Assembly: GCA_034769895.1 (NCBI GenBank)
Contig: CM068367.1
Location: 711,474,196-711,538,195, forward strand
From: Magicicada septendecula
Lineage: Eukaryota; Arthropoda; Insecta; Hemiptera; Cicadidae
Direction of reading: 5' to 3'
DNA: 64,000 nt
A model generated the notes under the pieces. It did no database searches and was not told the DNA's origin. It was given only the letters and a program-made list of their open reading frames with translations. Made by a program: the position numbers and the translations under genes. Numbering within the stretch: the stretch's first letter is position 1; each line of letters begins with the position of its first letter. Below are positions 1 to 13,732 of this stretch, in pieces.

Positions 1-876
1 ATCAGGTATAAAAAGTACCCTCTCACATCAACAATAAATTAATTATCTTATTTATCTAAGTGTCTGCAAGTGAAATTGGTGCAAATGCCGCTGTTCACAA
101 CTGGCAGAACAGTGTACCGTGTGTGTGTGTGTGTGTACGCGCGCGCGTGCGTACGCTCGCTCACCCACATGACATTTAAGCAAGAAACAGGATATGTGTA
201 AGTTGCATTTTAGAAATATTTTGCCAGGCTCCTAGTACTACTTATTATAGTGTACTATTTACTATCATTTATGCATTGTACCGGTACCCTATTATACACA
301 TTTCACAATTACTCTTGTCAAACACTGTCACTATTCTAAGATCTTTCAAGCAAAGATACACATGTCCATCCAAGTTGTGAATAACTCATTAACCAGTAAA
401 CAACTGACAAACTGTTCTGAGTAATTATGTTTTAAATTAAAATCAACAGAGACAAACTGATATTTTAATTCAGCTTGAGTTAGCCCTTAGTCACTTAAAA
501 GTAAATTAAATGCCTGGCATCTAGAAACAGTAAAACTGTTTGGATACATAAGCTAAGTCAGGTAGTAAAAATCTGTTGCAAAGTTTCTGAGATTGCCTCT
601 TACAAACTCATAAAGTAAGAAAACTTACAAACTTTCTCCATTTACAATACTATTAGAGATATTAATAGGAAAACAAAATGAGCACAGAAGAAAAGTACAA
701 ATCAGAATTTGCAGTATGCCTTTATACGGTATAACATATAGGTCTATGTATATGCCATGTTAGTTTATATGGAATATAAATTGCGATTGTTAAATAAAGT
801 TTAGTTGTTACCGTTTTATCTGAAATTTGCTTATTAAATTTAAATTCTATGAAAACAATGCTATGTTTATTTTCAG

Positions 877-2614
877 ATGAATACTACTGCTGTAAAATGT
901 GATTTTTGCAGCAAAGAGTTCAGTAAGAGTTCTTATTGTAAAGACCATATTAGAATTGTTCACAAAAGAAATGCCAAAGGTGAGCAAATTGAAACAACTA
1001 AATTTACTTACACTTTGTGTAACAAACAGTATTCCCAAAAAAAAGAATTTGCAGCGACACATCAAATCAACCCATTCTTCTGAGCCAAAACAAATTTATA
1101 AATGTGATATGTGCACTTATACAACAATTGACCAGAGTAGTTTAAAACGTCACATATTTAAGTTTAAAAATACATAAAAGTGGCAAGAAATCCTTAGCAC
1201 GATCTTTCATGTGTACTCTATGTAGTGCAAAATACGAGCATAAACAGAACCTCATAAAGCATGAAAGAAAATATCATAACATTGGAAAACCTTCACTTCT
1301 GGTTGAAACAAAATATCCTATTTGTAAATTCATAACAAGGAGACCAAAGTGACATAATGAAGAGAATATTTAGTCATTTTGAAAATGTACATGGCATTTT
1401 TATGAAGTTTGAAAATCACAGTTTTGATTCTGTCAATGAATTTAATGCGTGAAAACAAGAAATTGAAAAAAAACTACTTCTTTTGTTAAACAAAAGTCAA
1501 ATGGAAATGTATCTGTTTACCAATGCCACAGAAGTGGTTTTTACAGGAAACGAGGTGTTAACAAACGTCACATAAAAATTATGGGCACATGCAAAATACA
1601 TGCCTTTTATCCAGCAATGATCAAGGTGAAAAAATTAAAAAATGATACTTTGCATGTGTCATATCTTTCTACACATGTTGGCCATAAAAATGAGTTAAAA
1701 CATATTCACTTGACGAAGAAAGAGAGAAACCAAATTGCAACTCGCTTAGCAAGTAAAATACCCCATGAGGAAATTTTAAAAGACATAAGGTGTTCTATAT
1801 CAAATTGTGATCTACAAAGAATTCACCTAATGAACAAAAAAGATATTATAAATATTGAAAAAAGCTTTAATCTAAATGATGAAGCCACAAAACATCCATC
1901 TGACCCTGTAAGCATCGAGGCTTGGGTTGAACATCTTAAAACATCAAAGGACACTGCATTAGTGATTTATAAACCACAAGGTGTAATTACTTACGAGTTT
2001 TCTCAGCTGAAAGAAAACGATTTTCTGTTGGTATTTATGACCAAAGCTCAAAGAACTGTTCTGTATAAATATGGTAATGATGTTGTATGCATCGACAGAA
2101 CGCATGGTCTCATTAATTATAATTTTCAGTTATACACACTTCTAACTATGGATGAAACCAGGGAGGGATTTCCTGCTGCTTTCATGTTTACAAACAGAGG
2201 GGATGAAACCATTCTACGATTTTTTTTTATAAAATAAAGACTTCATTCGGATGTATTAAAACTCATACATTTATGTCTGATATGGAAGAGACGTTCTATT
2301 CAACATGGTGTAAAACTATGGGACCTTCAGACAAACGTATTTATTGTGCATGGCATGTTTTAAAGGCTTGGAGAACCAATGTAAATAACAAAATCAAAAC
2401 AAAGGAAACACGAGACAAGGTTTCTAAAATGTTACAGACACTGTTGTATGAATTAGACCAAGATGCATTTAAAAAAATGCTCCATGAAGCCTTGAGGAGA
2501 ATGTCCAATGATGAACAAACACATTCATTTTATGAGTATTTTGAAAAACAGTATGTAAATAATGAACAATACAGTTTATACGCGCGCACGCGCACTATAA
2601 TAAATGTAATTTAG
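877..2614 (+). pseudogene. MULE transposase relic, unit 1 (C2H2 fingers + truncated DDE domain)
   Basis: Relic of a Mutator-like transposase. The ATG at 877 directly follows an acceptor-like TTTATTTTCAG; a donor-like GTAAGT lies at 198-203, so a 5' intron is possible. Finger 1 (C-x2-C-x12-H-x4-H) is complete. Finger 2 has lost its first Cys (Tyr in its place) and is broken by an 8-A run (1037-1044). Fingers 3 and 4 lie in shifted frames. TGA at 1450-1452 stops the native frame at a Trp position. The open frame from 1581 encodes the MULE core, with first Asp in CIDRTHG, but a 9-T run (2220-2228) ends it after 218 codons. A second open frame (2276-2614) holds the second Asp (MSDMEE) and the CAWH (C-x2-H) motif typical of MULEs. 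The last 13 residues are a chimeric non-MULE tail, and the catalytic Glu is absent. Family assignment rests on these motifs; function is certainly lost. Confidence 0.85.
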
Positions 2615-2664
2615 TAAGTGGCTTAGGAGTATAGTAAAAATTATAGTACGGGACTTAGCATTGT

Positions 2665-2820
2665 AAGCTTCGAGGTTACGCAATAGTAACAGCTATTCCC
2701 CACCCCTCGCCCTCCAGCGTTGTCCCACGTTACACTTGGTTATGCGTAGGCAAAGGCGGGGAGGGCGGGGAGTGAAGCGACATGGCAATTCCGCAGTCGC
2801 CTCGAAGCTTATATTATATT
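2665..2820. repeat. GC-rich segment with 11-bp terminal inverted repeat (in every monomer)
   Basis: AAGCTTCGAGG at 2665-2675 and its exact reverse complement at 2810-2820 bound about 156 bp that is far more GC-rich than the rest of the monomer. The arms show only patchy similarity further inward. It could be a small foldback or MITE captured by the monomer before amplification. The same block occurs in all thirteen complete units. The pairing is seen; the MITE origin is inference. Confidence 0.55.
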
Positions 2821-2849
2821 ACCTTACAGAGGTAAGCTTTATATTCATG

Positions 2850-2981
<132 letters not shown>

Positions 2982-4074
2982 GGGGTACACAATTTAATTT
3001 GATAAATGTACTTTAGTAAGCTGGTTAAAAAATATAGCGAATGAAATGAGTTAGGTTAAGTAAATAAAATTTTATAAGCACTGTTTATTTTACTCAGCTG
3101 TCATTACAACTGGTATTAATTTTAAATCTGTCTGAGTACTTTACATGTAAAAATGTAAATTTTACTTTTTCCATGTGTCTTTGATAAATGTAGCATAGCA
3201 CATCAGGTATAAAAAGTACCCTCTCACATCAACAATAAATTAATTATCTTATTTATCTAAGTGTCTGCAAGTGAAATTGGTGCAAATGCCGCTGTTCACA
3301 ACTGGCAGAACAGTGTACCGTGTGTGTGTGTGTGTACGCGCGCGCGTGCGTACGCTCGCTCACCCACATGACATTTAAGCAAGAAACAGGATATGTGTAA
3401 GTTGCATTTTAGAAATATTTTGCCAGGCTCCTAGTACTACTTATTATAGTGTACTATTTACTATCATTTATGCATTGTACCGGTACCCTATTATACACAT
3501 TTCACAATTACTCTTGTCAAACACTGTCACTATTCTAAGATCTTTCAAGCAAAAATACACATGTCCATCCAAGTTGTGAATAACTCATTAACCAGTAAAC
3601 AACTGACAAACTGTTCTGAGTAATTATGTTTTAAATTAAAATCAACAGAGACAAACTGATATTTTAATTCAGCTTGAGTTAGCCCTTAGTCACTTAAAAG
3701 TAAATTAAATGCCTGGCATCTAGAAACAGTAAAACTGTTTGGATACATAAGCTAAGTCAGGTAGTAAAAATCTGTTGCAAAGTTTCTGAGATTGCCTCTT
3801 ACAAACTCATAAAGTAAGAAAACTTACAAACTTTCTCCATTTACAATACTATTAGAGATATTAATAGGAAAACAAAATGAGCACAGAAGAAAAGTACAAT
3901 CAGAATTTGCAGTATGCCTTTATACGGTATAACATATAGGTCTATGTATATGCCATGTTAGTTTATATGGAATATAAATTGTGATTGTTAAATAAAGTTT
4001 AGTTGTTACCGTTTTATCTGAAATTTGCTTATTAAATTTAAATTCTATGAAAACAATGCTATGTTTATTTTCAG

Positions 4075-5813
4075 ATGAATACTACTGCTGTAAAATGTGA
4101 TTTTTGCAGCAAAGAGTTCAGTAAGAGTTCTTATTGTAAAGACCATATTAGAATTGTTCACAAAAGAAATGCCAAAGGTGAGCAAATTGAAACAACTAAA
4201 TTTACTTACACTTTGTGTAACAAACAGTATTCCCAAAAAAAAGAATTTGCAGCGACACATCAAATCAACCCATTCTTCTGAGCCAAAACAAATTTATAAA
4301 TGTGATATGTGCACTTATACAACAATTGACCAGAGTAGTTTAAAACGTCACATATTTAAGTTTAAAAATACATAAAAGTGGCAAGAAATCCTTAGCACGA
4401 TCTTTCATGTGTACTCTATGTAGTGCAAAATACGAGCATAAACAGAACCTCATAAAGCATGAAAGAAAATATCATAACATTGGAAAACCTTCACTTCTGG
4501 TTGAAACAAAATATCCTATTTGTAAATTCATAACAAGGAGACCAAAGTGACATAATGAAGAGAATATTTAGTCATTTTGAAAATGTACATGGCATTTTTA
4601 TGAAGTTTGAAAATCACAGTTTTGATTCTGTCAATGAATTTAATGCGTGAAAACAAGAAATTGAAAAAAAACTACTTCTTTTGTTAAACAAAAGTCAAAT
4701 GGAAATGTATCTGTTTACCAATGCCACAGAAGTGGTTTTTACAGGAAACGAGGTGTTAACAAACGTCACATAAAAATTATGGGCACATGCAAAATACATG
4801 CCTTTTATCCAGCAATGATCAAGGTGAAAAAATTAAAAAATGATACTTTGCATGTGTCATATCTTTCTACACATGTTGGCCATAAAAATGAGTTAAAACA
4901 TATTCACTTGACGAAGAAAGAGAGAAACCAAATTGCAACTCGCTTAGCAAGTAAAATACCCCATGAGGAAATTTTAAAAGACATAAGGTGTTCTATATCA
5001 AATTGTGATCTACAAAGAATTCACCTAATGAACAAAAAAGATATTATAAATATTGAAAAAAGCTTTAATCTAAATGATGAAGCCACAAAACATCCATCTG
5101 ACCCTGTAAGCATCGAGGCTTGGGTTGAACATCTTAAAACATCAAAGGACACTGCATTAGTGATTTATAAACCACAAGGTGTAATTACTTACGAGTTTTC
5201 TCAGCTGAAAGAAAACGATTTTCTGTTGGTATTTATGACCAAAGCTCAAAGAACTGTTCTGTATAAATATGGTAATGATGTTGTATGCATCGACAGAACG
5301 CATGGTCTCATTAATTATAATTTTCAGTTATACACACTTCTAACTATGGATGAAACCAGGGAGGGATTTCCTGCTGCTTTCATGTTTACAAACAGAGGGG
5401 ATGAAACCATTCTACGATTTTTTTTTTATAAAATAAAGACTTCATTCGGATGTACTAAAACTCATACATTTATGTCTGATATGGAAGAGACGTTCTATTC
5501 AACATGGTGTAAAACTATGGGACCTTCAGACAAACGTATTTATTGTGCATGGCATGTTTTAAAGGCTTGGAGAACCAATGTAAATAACAAAATCAAAACA
5601 AAGGAAACACAAGACAAGGTTTCTAAAATGTTACAGACACTGTTGTATGAATTAGACCAAGATGCATTTAAAAAAATGCTCCATGAAGCCTTGAGAAGAA
5701 TGTCCAATGATGAACAAACACATTCATTTTATGAGTATTTTGAAAAACAGTATGTAAATAATGAACAATACAGTTTATACGCGCGCACGCGCACTATAAT
5801 AAATGTAATTTAG
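4075..5813 (+). pseudogene. MULE transposase relic, unit 2 (344-codon open core)
   Basis: A 10-T run (5418-5427) keeps the transposase core open from 4779 to 5813. Counting from that ATG, the MULE motifs are Asp172 in IDRTHG, Asp234 in MSDMEE, and C-x2-H at Cys256/His259. The catalytic Glu expected further on is not encoded, because MULE homology ends in the codons before the chimeric tail LYARTRTIINVI. Upstream, the 8-A frameshift and the TGA at the Trp codon cut the core off from the zinc fingers. Confidence 0.85.
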
Positions 5814-6040
5814 TAAGTGGCTTAGGAGTATAGTAAAAATTATAGTACGGGACTTAGCATTGTAAGCTTTGAGGTTACGCAATAGTAACAGCTATTCCCC
5901 ACCCCTCGCCATCCAGCGTTGTCCCACGTTATACTTGGTTATGCGTAGGCAAAGGCGGGGAGTGAAGCGACATGGCAATTCCGCAGTCGCCTCGAAGCTT
6001 ATATTATATTACCTTACAGAGGTAAGCTTTATATTCATGC

Positions 6041-6068
6041 TGTGTGTGTGTGTGTGTGTGTGTGTGTG
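6041..6068 (+). repeat. Short (TG)n tract, unit 2
   Basis: About 28 bp, ending directly in a G run rather than TAGGGGG as in the long tracts. Confidence 0.95.
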
Positions 6069-7165
6069 GGGGGGGTACACAATTTAATTTGATAAATGTA
6101 CTTTAGTAAGCTGGTTAAAAAATATAGCGAATGAAATGAGTTAGGTTAAGTAAATAAAATTTTATAAGCACTGTTTATTTTACTCAGCTGTCATTACAAC
6201 TGGTATTAATTTTAAATCTGTCTGAGTACTTTACATGTAAAAATGTAAATTTTACTTTTTCCATGTGTCTTTGATAAATGTAGCATAGCACATCAGGTAT
6301 AAAAAGTACCCTCTCACATCAACAATAAATTAATTATCTTATTTATCTAAGTGTCTGCAAGTGAAATTGGTGCAAATGCCGCTGTTCACAACTGGCAGAA
6401 CAGTGTACCGTGTGTGTGTGTGTGTACGCGCGCGCGTGCGTACGCTCGCTCACCCACATGACATTTAAGCAAGAAACAGGATATGTGTAAGTTGCATTTT
6501 AGAAATATTTTGCCAGGCTCCTAGTACTACTTATTATAGTGTACTATTTACTATCATTTATGCATTGTACCGGTACCCTATTATACACATTTCACAATTA
6601 CTCTTGTCAAACACTGTCACTATTCTAAGATCTTTCAAGCAAAAATACACATGTCCATCCAAGTTGTGAATAACTCATTAACCAGTAAACAACTGACAAA
6701 CTGTTCTGAGTAATTATGTTTTAAATTAAAATCAACAGAGACAAACTGATATTTTAATTCAGCTTGAGTTAGCCCTTAGTCACTTAAAAGTAAATTAAAT
6801 GCCTGGCATCTAGAAACAGTAAAACTGTTTGGATACATAAGCTAAGTCAGGTAGTAAAAATCTGTTGCAAAGTTTCTGAGATTGCCTCTTACAAACTCAT
6901 AAAGTAAGAAAACTTACAAACTTTCTCCATTTGCAATACTATTAGAGATATTAATAGGAAAACAAAATGAGCACAGAAGAAAAGTACAAATCAGAATTTG
7001 CAGTATGCCTTTATACGGTATAACATATAGGTCTATGTATATGCCATGTTAGTTTATATGGAATATAAATTGTGATTGTTAAATAAAGTTTAGTTGTTAC
7101 CGTTTTATCTGAAATTTGCTTATTAAATTTAAATTCTATGAAAACAATGCTATGTTTATTTTCAG

Positions 7166-8903
7166 ATGAATACTACTGCTGTAAAATGTGATTTTTGCAG
7201 CAAAGGGTTCAGTAAGAGTTCTTATTGTAAAGACCATATTAGAATTGTTCACAAAAGAAATGCCAAAGGTGAGCAAATTGAAACAACTAAATTTACTTAC
7301 ACTTTGTGTAACAAACAGTATTCCCAAAAAAAAGAATTTGCAGCGACACATCAAATCAACCCATTCTTCTGAGCCAAAACAAATTTATAAATGTGATATG
7401 TGCACTTATACAACAATTGACCAGAGTAGTTTAAAACGTCACATATTTAAGTTTAAAAATACATAAAAGTGGCAAGAAATCCTTAGCACGATCTTTCATG
7501 TGTACTCTATGTAGTGCAAAATACGAGCATAAACAGAACCTCATAAAGCATGAAAGAAAATATCATAACATTGGAAACCTTCACTTCTGGTTGAAACAAA
7601 ATATCCTATTTGTAAATTCATAACAAGGAGACCAAAGTGACATAATGAAGAGAATATTTAGTCATTTTGAAAATGTACATGGCATTTTTATGAAGTTTGA
7701 AAATCACAGTTTTGATTCTGTCAATGAATTTACTGCGTGAAAACAAGAAATTGAAAAAAAACTACTTCTTTTGTTAAACAAAAGTCAAATGGAAATGTAT
7801 CTGTTTACCAATGCCACAGAAGTGGTTTTTACAGGAAACGAGGTGTTAACAAACGTCACATAAAAATTATGGGCACATGCAAAATACATGCCTTTTATCC
7901 AGCAATGATCAAGGTGAAAAAATTAAAAAATGATACTTTGCATGTGTCATATCTTTCTACACATGTTGGCCATAAAAATGAGTTAAAACATATTCACTTG
8001 ACGAAGAAAGAGAGAAACCAAATTGCAACTCTCTTAGCAAGTAAAATACCCCATGAGGAAATTTTAAAAGACATAAGGTGTTCTATATCAAATTGTGATC
8101 TACAAAGAATTCACCAAATGAACAAAAAAGATATTATAAATATTGAAAAAAGCTTTAATCTAAATGATGAAGCCACAAAACATCCATCTGACCCTGTAAG
8201 CATTGAGGCTTGGGTTGAACATCTTAAAACATCAAAGGACACTGCATTAGTGATTTATAAACCACAAGGTGTAATTACTTACGAGTTTTCTCAGCTGAAA
8301 GAAAACGATTTTCTGTTGGTATTTATGACCAAAGCTCAAAGAACTGTTCTGTATAAATATGGTAATGATGTTGTATGCATCGACAGAACGCATGGTCTCA
8401 TTAATTATAATTTTCAGTTATACACACTTCTAACTATGGATGAAACCAGGGAGGGATTTCCTGCTGCTTTCATGTTTACAAACAGAGGGGATGAAACCAT
8501 TCTACGATTTTTTTTTTATAAAATAAAGACTTCATTCGGATGTACTAAAACTCATACATTTATGTCTGATATGGAAGAGACGTTCTATTCAACATGGTGT
8601 AAAACTATGGGACCTTCAGACAACCGTATTTATTGTGCATGGCATGTTTTAAAGGCTTGGAGAACCAATGTAAATAACAAAATCAAAACAAAGGAAACAC
8701 AAGACAAGGTTTCTAAAATGTTACAGACACTGTTGTATGAATTAGACCAAGATGCATTTAAAAAAATGCTCCATGAAGCCTTGAGAAGAATGTCCAATGA
8801 TGAACAAACACATTCATTTTATGAGTATTTTGAAAAACAGTATGTAAATAATGAACAATACAGTTTATACGCGCGCACGCGCACTATAATAAATGTAATT
8901 TAG
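7166..8903 (+). pseudogene. MULE transposase relic, unit 3
   Basis: The core is open for 344 codons (7869-8903, 10-T state). Private changes are Glu to Gly in finger 1 (AAAGGGTTC), one A lost in GGAAACCTTC (an extra frameshift in the linker), Arg to Leu in the core (ACTCTCTTA) and Leu to Gln (CACCAAATG). The shared 8-A frameshift and TGA at the Trp codon are present. Confidence 0.83.
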
Positions 8904-9139
8904 TAAGTGGCTTAGGAGTATAGTAAAAATTATAGTACGGGACTTAGCATTGTAAGCTTCGAGGTTACGCAATAGTAACAGCTATTCCCAACCCCTCGCC
9001 AACCAGCGTTGTCCCACGTTACACTTGGTTATGCGTAGGCAAAGGCGGGGAGTGCGGGGAGTGAAGCGACATGGCAATACCGCAGTCGCCTCGAAGCTTA
9101 TATTATATTACCTTACAGAGGTAAGGTTTATATACATGC

Positions 9140-9376
<237 letters not shown>

Positions 9377-10470
9377 GGGGTACACAATTTAATTTGATAA
9401 ATGTACTTTAGTAAGCTGGTTAAAAAATATAGCGAATGAAATGAGTTAGGTTAAGTAAATAAAATTTTATAAGCACTGTTTATTTTACTCAGCTGTCATT
9501 ACAACTGGTATTAATTTTAAATCTGTCTGAGTACTTTACATGTAAAAATGTAAATTTTACTTTTTCCATGTGTCTTTGATAAATGTAGCATAGCACATCA
9601 GGTATAAAAAGTACCCTCTCACATCAACAATAAATTAATTATCTTATTTATCTAAGTGTCTGCAAGTGAAATTGGTGCAAATGCCGCTGTTCACAACTGG
9701 CAGAACAGTGTACCGTGTGTGTGTGTGTGTACGCGCGCGCGTGCGTACGCTCGCTCACCCACATGACATTTAAGCAAGAAACAGGATATGTGTAAGTTGC
9801 ATTTTAGAAATATTTTGCCAGGCTCCTAGTACTACTTATTATAGTGTACTATTTACTATCATTTATGCATTGTACCGGTACCCTATTATACACATTTCAC
9901 AATTACTCTTGTCAAACACTGTCACTATTCTAAGATCTTTCAAGCAAAAATACACATGTCCATCCAAGTTGTGAATAACTCATTAACCAGTAAACAACTG
10001 ACAAACTGTTCTGAGTAATTATGTTTTAAATTAAAATCAACAGAGACAAACTGATATTTTAATTCAGCTTGGGTTAGCCCTTAGTCACTTAAAAGTAAAT
10101 TAAATGCCTGGCATCTAGAAACAGTAAAACTGTTTGTATACATAAGCTAAGTCAGGTAGTAAAAATCTGTTGCAAAGTTTCTGAGATTGCCTCTTACAAA
10201 CTCATAAAGTAAGAAAACTTACAAACTTTCTCCATTTACAATACTATTAGAGATATTAATAGGAAAACAAAATGAGCACAGAAGAAAAGTACAAATCAGA
10301 ATTTGCAGTATGCCTTTATACGGTATAACATATAGGTCTATGTATATGCCATGTTAGTTTATATGGAATATAAATTGTGATTGTTAAATAAAGTTTAGTT
10401 GTTACCGTTTTATCTGAAATTTGCTTATTAAATTTAAATTCTATGAAAACAATGCTATGTTTATTTTCAG

Positions 10471-12208
10471 ATGAATACTACTGCTGTAAAATGTGATTTT
10501 TGCAGCAAAGAGTTCAGTAAGAGTTCTTATTGTAAAGACCATATTAGAATTGTTCACAAAAGAAATGCCAAAGGTGAGCAAATTGAAACAACTAAATTTA
10601 CTTACACTTTGTGTAACAAACAGTATTCCCAAAAAAAAGAATTTGCAGCGACACATCAAATCAACCCATTCTTCTGAGCCAAAACAAATTTATAAATGTG
10701 ATATGTGCACTTATACAACAATTGACCAGAGTAGTTTAAAACGTCACATATTTAAGTTTAAAAATACATAAAAGTGGCAAGAAATCCTTAGCACGATCTT
10801 TCATGTGTACTCTATGTAGTGCAAAATACGAGCATAAACAGAACCTCATAAAGCATGAAAGAAAATATCATAACATTGGAAAACCTTCACTTCTGGTTGA
10901 AACAAAATATCCTATTTGTAAATTCATAACAAGGAGACCAAAGTGACATAATGAAGAGAATATTTAGTCATTTTGAAAATGTACATGGCATTTTTATGAA
11001 GTTTGAAAATCACAGTTTTGATTCTGTCAATGAATTTAATGCGTGAAAACAAGAAATTGAAAAAAACTACTTCTTTTGTTAAACAAAAGTCAAATGGAAA
11101 TGTATCTGTTTACCAATGCCACAGAAGTGGTTTTTACAGGAAACGAGGTGTTAACAAACGTCACATAAAAATTATGGGCACATGCAAAATACATGCCTTT
11201 TATCCAGCAATGATCAAGGTGAAAAAATTAAAAAATGATACTTTGCATGTGTCATATCTTTCTACACATGTTGGCCATAAAAATGAGTTAAAACATATTC
11301 ACTTGACGAAGAAAGAGAGAAACCAAATTGCAACTCGCTTAGCAAGTAAAATACCCCATGAGGAAATTTTAAAAGACATAAGGTGTTCTATATCAAATTG
11401 TGATCTACAAAGAATTCACCTAATGAACAAAAAAGATATTATAAATATTGAAAAAAGCTTTAATCTAAATGATGAAGCCACAAAACATCCATCTGACCCT
11501 GTAAGCATCGAGGCTTGGGTTGAACATCTTAAAACATCAAAGGACACTGCATTAGTGATTTATAAACCACAAGGTGTAATTACTTACGAGTTTTCTCAGC
11601 TGAAAGAAAACGATTTTCTGTTGGTATTTATGACCAAAGCTCAAAGAACTGTTCTGTATAAATATGGTAATGATGTTGTATGCATCGACAGAACGCATGG
11701 TCTCATTAATTATAATTTTCAGTTATACACACTTCTAACTATGGATGAAACCAGGGAGGGATTTCCTGCTGCTTTCATGTTTACAAACAGAGGGGATGAA
11801 ACCATTCTACGATTTTTTTTTTATAACATAAAGACTTCATTCGGATGTACTAAAACTCATACATTTATGTCTGATATGGAAGAGACGTTCTATTCAACAT
11901 GGTGTAAAACTATGGGACCTTCAGACAACCGTATTTATTGTGCATGGCATGTTTTAAAGGCTTGGAGAACCAATGTAAATAACAAAATCAAAACAAAGGA
12001 AACACAAGACAAGGTTTCTAAAATGTTACAGACACTGTTGTATGAATTAGACCAAGATGCATTTAAAAAAATGCTCCATGAAGCCTTGAGAAGAATGTCC
12101 AATGATGAACAAACACATTCATTTTATGAGTATTTTGAAAAACAGTATGTAAATAATGAACAATACAGTTTATACGCGCGCACGCGCACTATAATAAATG
12201 TAATTTAG
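10471..12208 (+). pseudogene. MULE transposase relic, unit 4 (longest open frame)
   Basis: An A run upstream of the core has 7 instead of 8 residues here (about 11058-11065). This extends the open frame upstream to 11003, giving 401 codons to 12208. The extension is not a repair: the frame begins at a TTG, and the stretch before the A run is read out of the native frame, which still has the TGA at the Trp codon. Within the rejoined part the linker YQCHRSGFYRKRG is legible and is native. A private Lys to Asn change follows the 10-T run (TATAACATA). Confidence 0.83.
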
Positions 12209-12443
12209 TAAGTGGCTTAGGAGTATAGTAAAAATTATAGTACGGGACTTAGCATTGTAAGCTTCGAGGTTACGCAATAGTAACAACTATTCCCCACCCC
12301 TCGCCATCCAGCGTTGTCCCACGTTACACTTGGTTATGCGTAGGCAAAGGCGGGGAGGGCGGGGAGTGAAGCGACATGGCAATACCGCAGTCGCCTCGAA
12401 GCTTATATTATATTACCTTACAGAGGTAAGGTTTATATACATG

Positions 12444-12444
<1 letters not shown>

Positions 12445-12484
<40 letters not shown>

Positions 12485-12557
12485 TGCGCGCGTGCGTGCG
12501 TGCGTGCGCGCGCGTGCGTGCGTGCGTACGTACGTGCGTGCGTGCGTGCGTGCGTGC

Positions 12558-12637
<80 letters not shown>
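12445..12637 (+). repeat. Complex (GT)n/(CG)n tract, unit 4
   Basis: About 193 bp. The central part mixes CGTG, CGCG and ACGTACG and is strictly alternating purine-pyrimidine, hence Z-DNA-prone in principle. Confidence 0.97.
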
Positions 12638-12639
<2 letters not shown>

Positions 12640-13732
12640 GGGGTACACAATTTAATTTGATAAATGTACTTTAGTAAGCTGGTTAAAAAATATAGCGAAT
12701 GAAATGAGTTAGGTTAAGTAAATAAAATTTTATAAGCACTGTTTATTTTACTCAGCTGTCATTACAACTGGTATTAATTTTAAATCTGTCTGAGTACTTT
12801 ACATGTAAAAATGTAAATTTTACTTTTTCCATGTGTCTTTGATAAATGTAGCATAGCACATCAGGTATAAAAAGTACCCTCTCACATCAACAATAAATTA
12901 ATTATCTTATTTATCTAAGTGTCTGCAAGTGAAATTGGTGCAAATGCCGCTGTTCACAACTGGCAGAACAGTGTACCGTGTGTGTGTGTGTGTACGCGCG
13001 CGCGTGCGTACGCTCGCTCACCCACATGACATTTAACCAAGAAACAGGATATGTGTAAGTTGCATTTTAGAAATATTTTGCCAGGCTCCTAGTACTACTT
13101 ATTATAGTGTACTATTTACTATCATTTATGCATTGTACCGGTACCCTATTATACACATTTCACAATTACTCTTGTCAAACACTGTCACTATTCTAAGATC
13201 TTTCAAGCAAAAATACACATGTCCATCCAAGTTGTGAATAACTCATTAACCAGTAAACAACTGACAAACTGTTCTGAGTAATTATGTTTTAAATTAAAAT
13301 CAACAGAGACAAACTGATATTTTAATTCAGCTTGAGTTAGCCCTTAGTCACTTAAAAGTAAATTAAATGCCTGGCATCTAGAAACAGTAAAACTGTTTGG
13401 ATACATAAGCTAAGTCAGGTAGTAAAAATCTGTTGCAAAGTTTCTGAGATTGCCTCTTACAAACTCATAAAGTAAGAAAACTTACAAACTTTCTCCATTT
13501 ACAATACTATTAGAGATATTAATAGGAAAACAAAATGAGCACAGAAGAAAAGTACAATCAGAATTTGCAGTATGCCTTTATACGGTATAACATATAGGTC
13601 TATGTATATGCCATGTTAGTTTATATGGAATATAAATTGTGATTGTTAAATAAAGTTTAGTTGTTACCGTTTTATCTGAAATTTGCTTATTAAATTTAAA
13701 TTCTATGAAAACAATGCTATGTTTATTTTCAG

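Larger units (their letters stand above)
3202..6291 (+). repeat. Satellite monomer 2
   Basis: 3090 bp. It has one of the short GT tracts, lacks about 9 bp in the GGGGAGGGCGGGGAG stretch, and has one A fewer in TACAATCAG near 3898, a variant shared with units 5, 7 and 9. Confidence 0.95.
9597..12859 (+). repeat. Satellite monomer 4
   Basis: 3263 bp. Private variants include GGGTTAGCCC (about 10071) and TTTGTATACATAAG (about 10135). It has the most complex GT/CG tract of the array. Confidence 0.95.

Noticed and set aside
1-14. TATAAAAAG at each monomer start as a promoter
   Set aside because: A TATA-like string is expected by chance in AT-rich DNA, and no initiator or transcript evidence is visible.
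847-1065. Minus-strand 72-residue frame opposite the zinc fingers in most units
   Set aside because: It is the antisense shadow of the finger region; no domain and no independent signals.
877-1177. Independent zinc-finger transcription factor genes repeated along the array
   Set aside because: The fingers are frameshifted, lack a Cys in finger 2, and belong to the N-terminus of the MULE relic.
11003-12208. The 401-codon frame of unit 4 as a restored transposase gene
   Set aside because: It begins at a TTG and its upstream part is out of the native frame. The native TGA remains, and the catalytic Glu region is missing.
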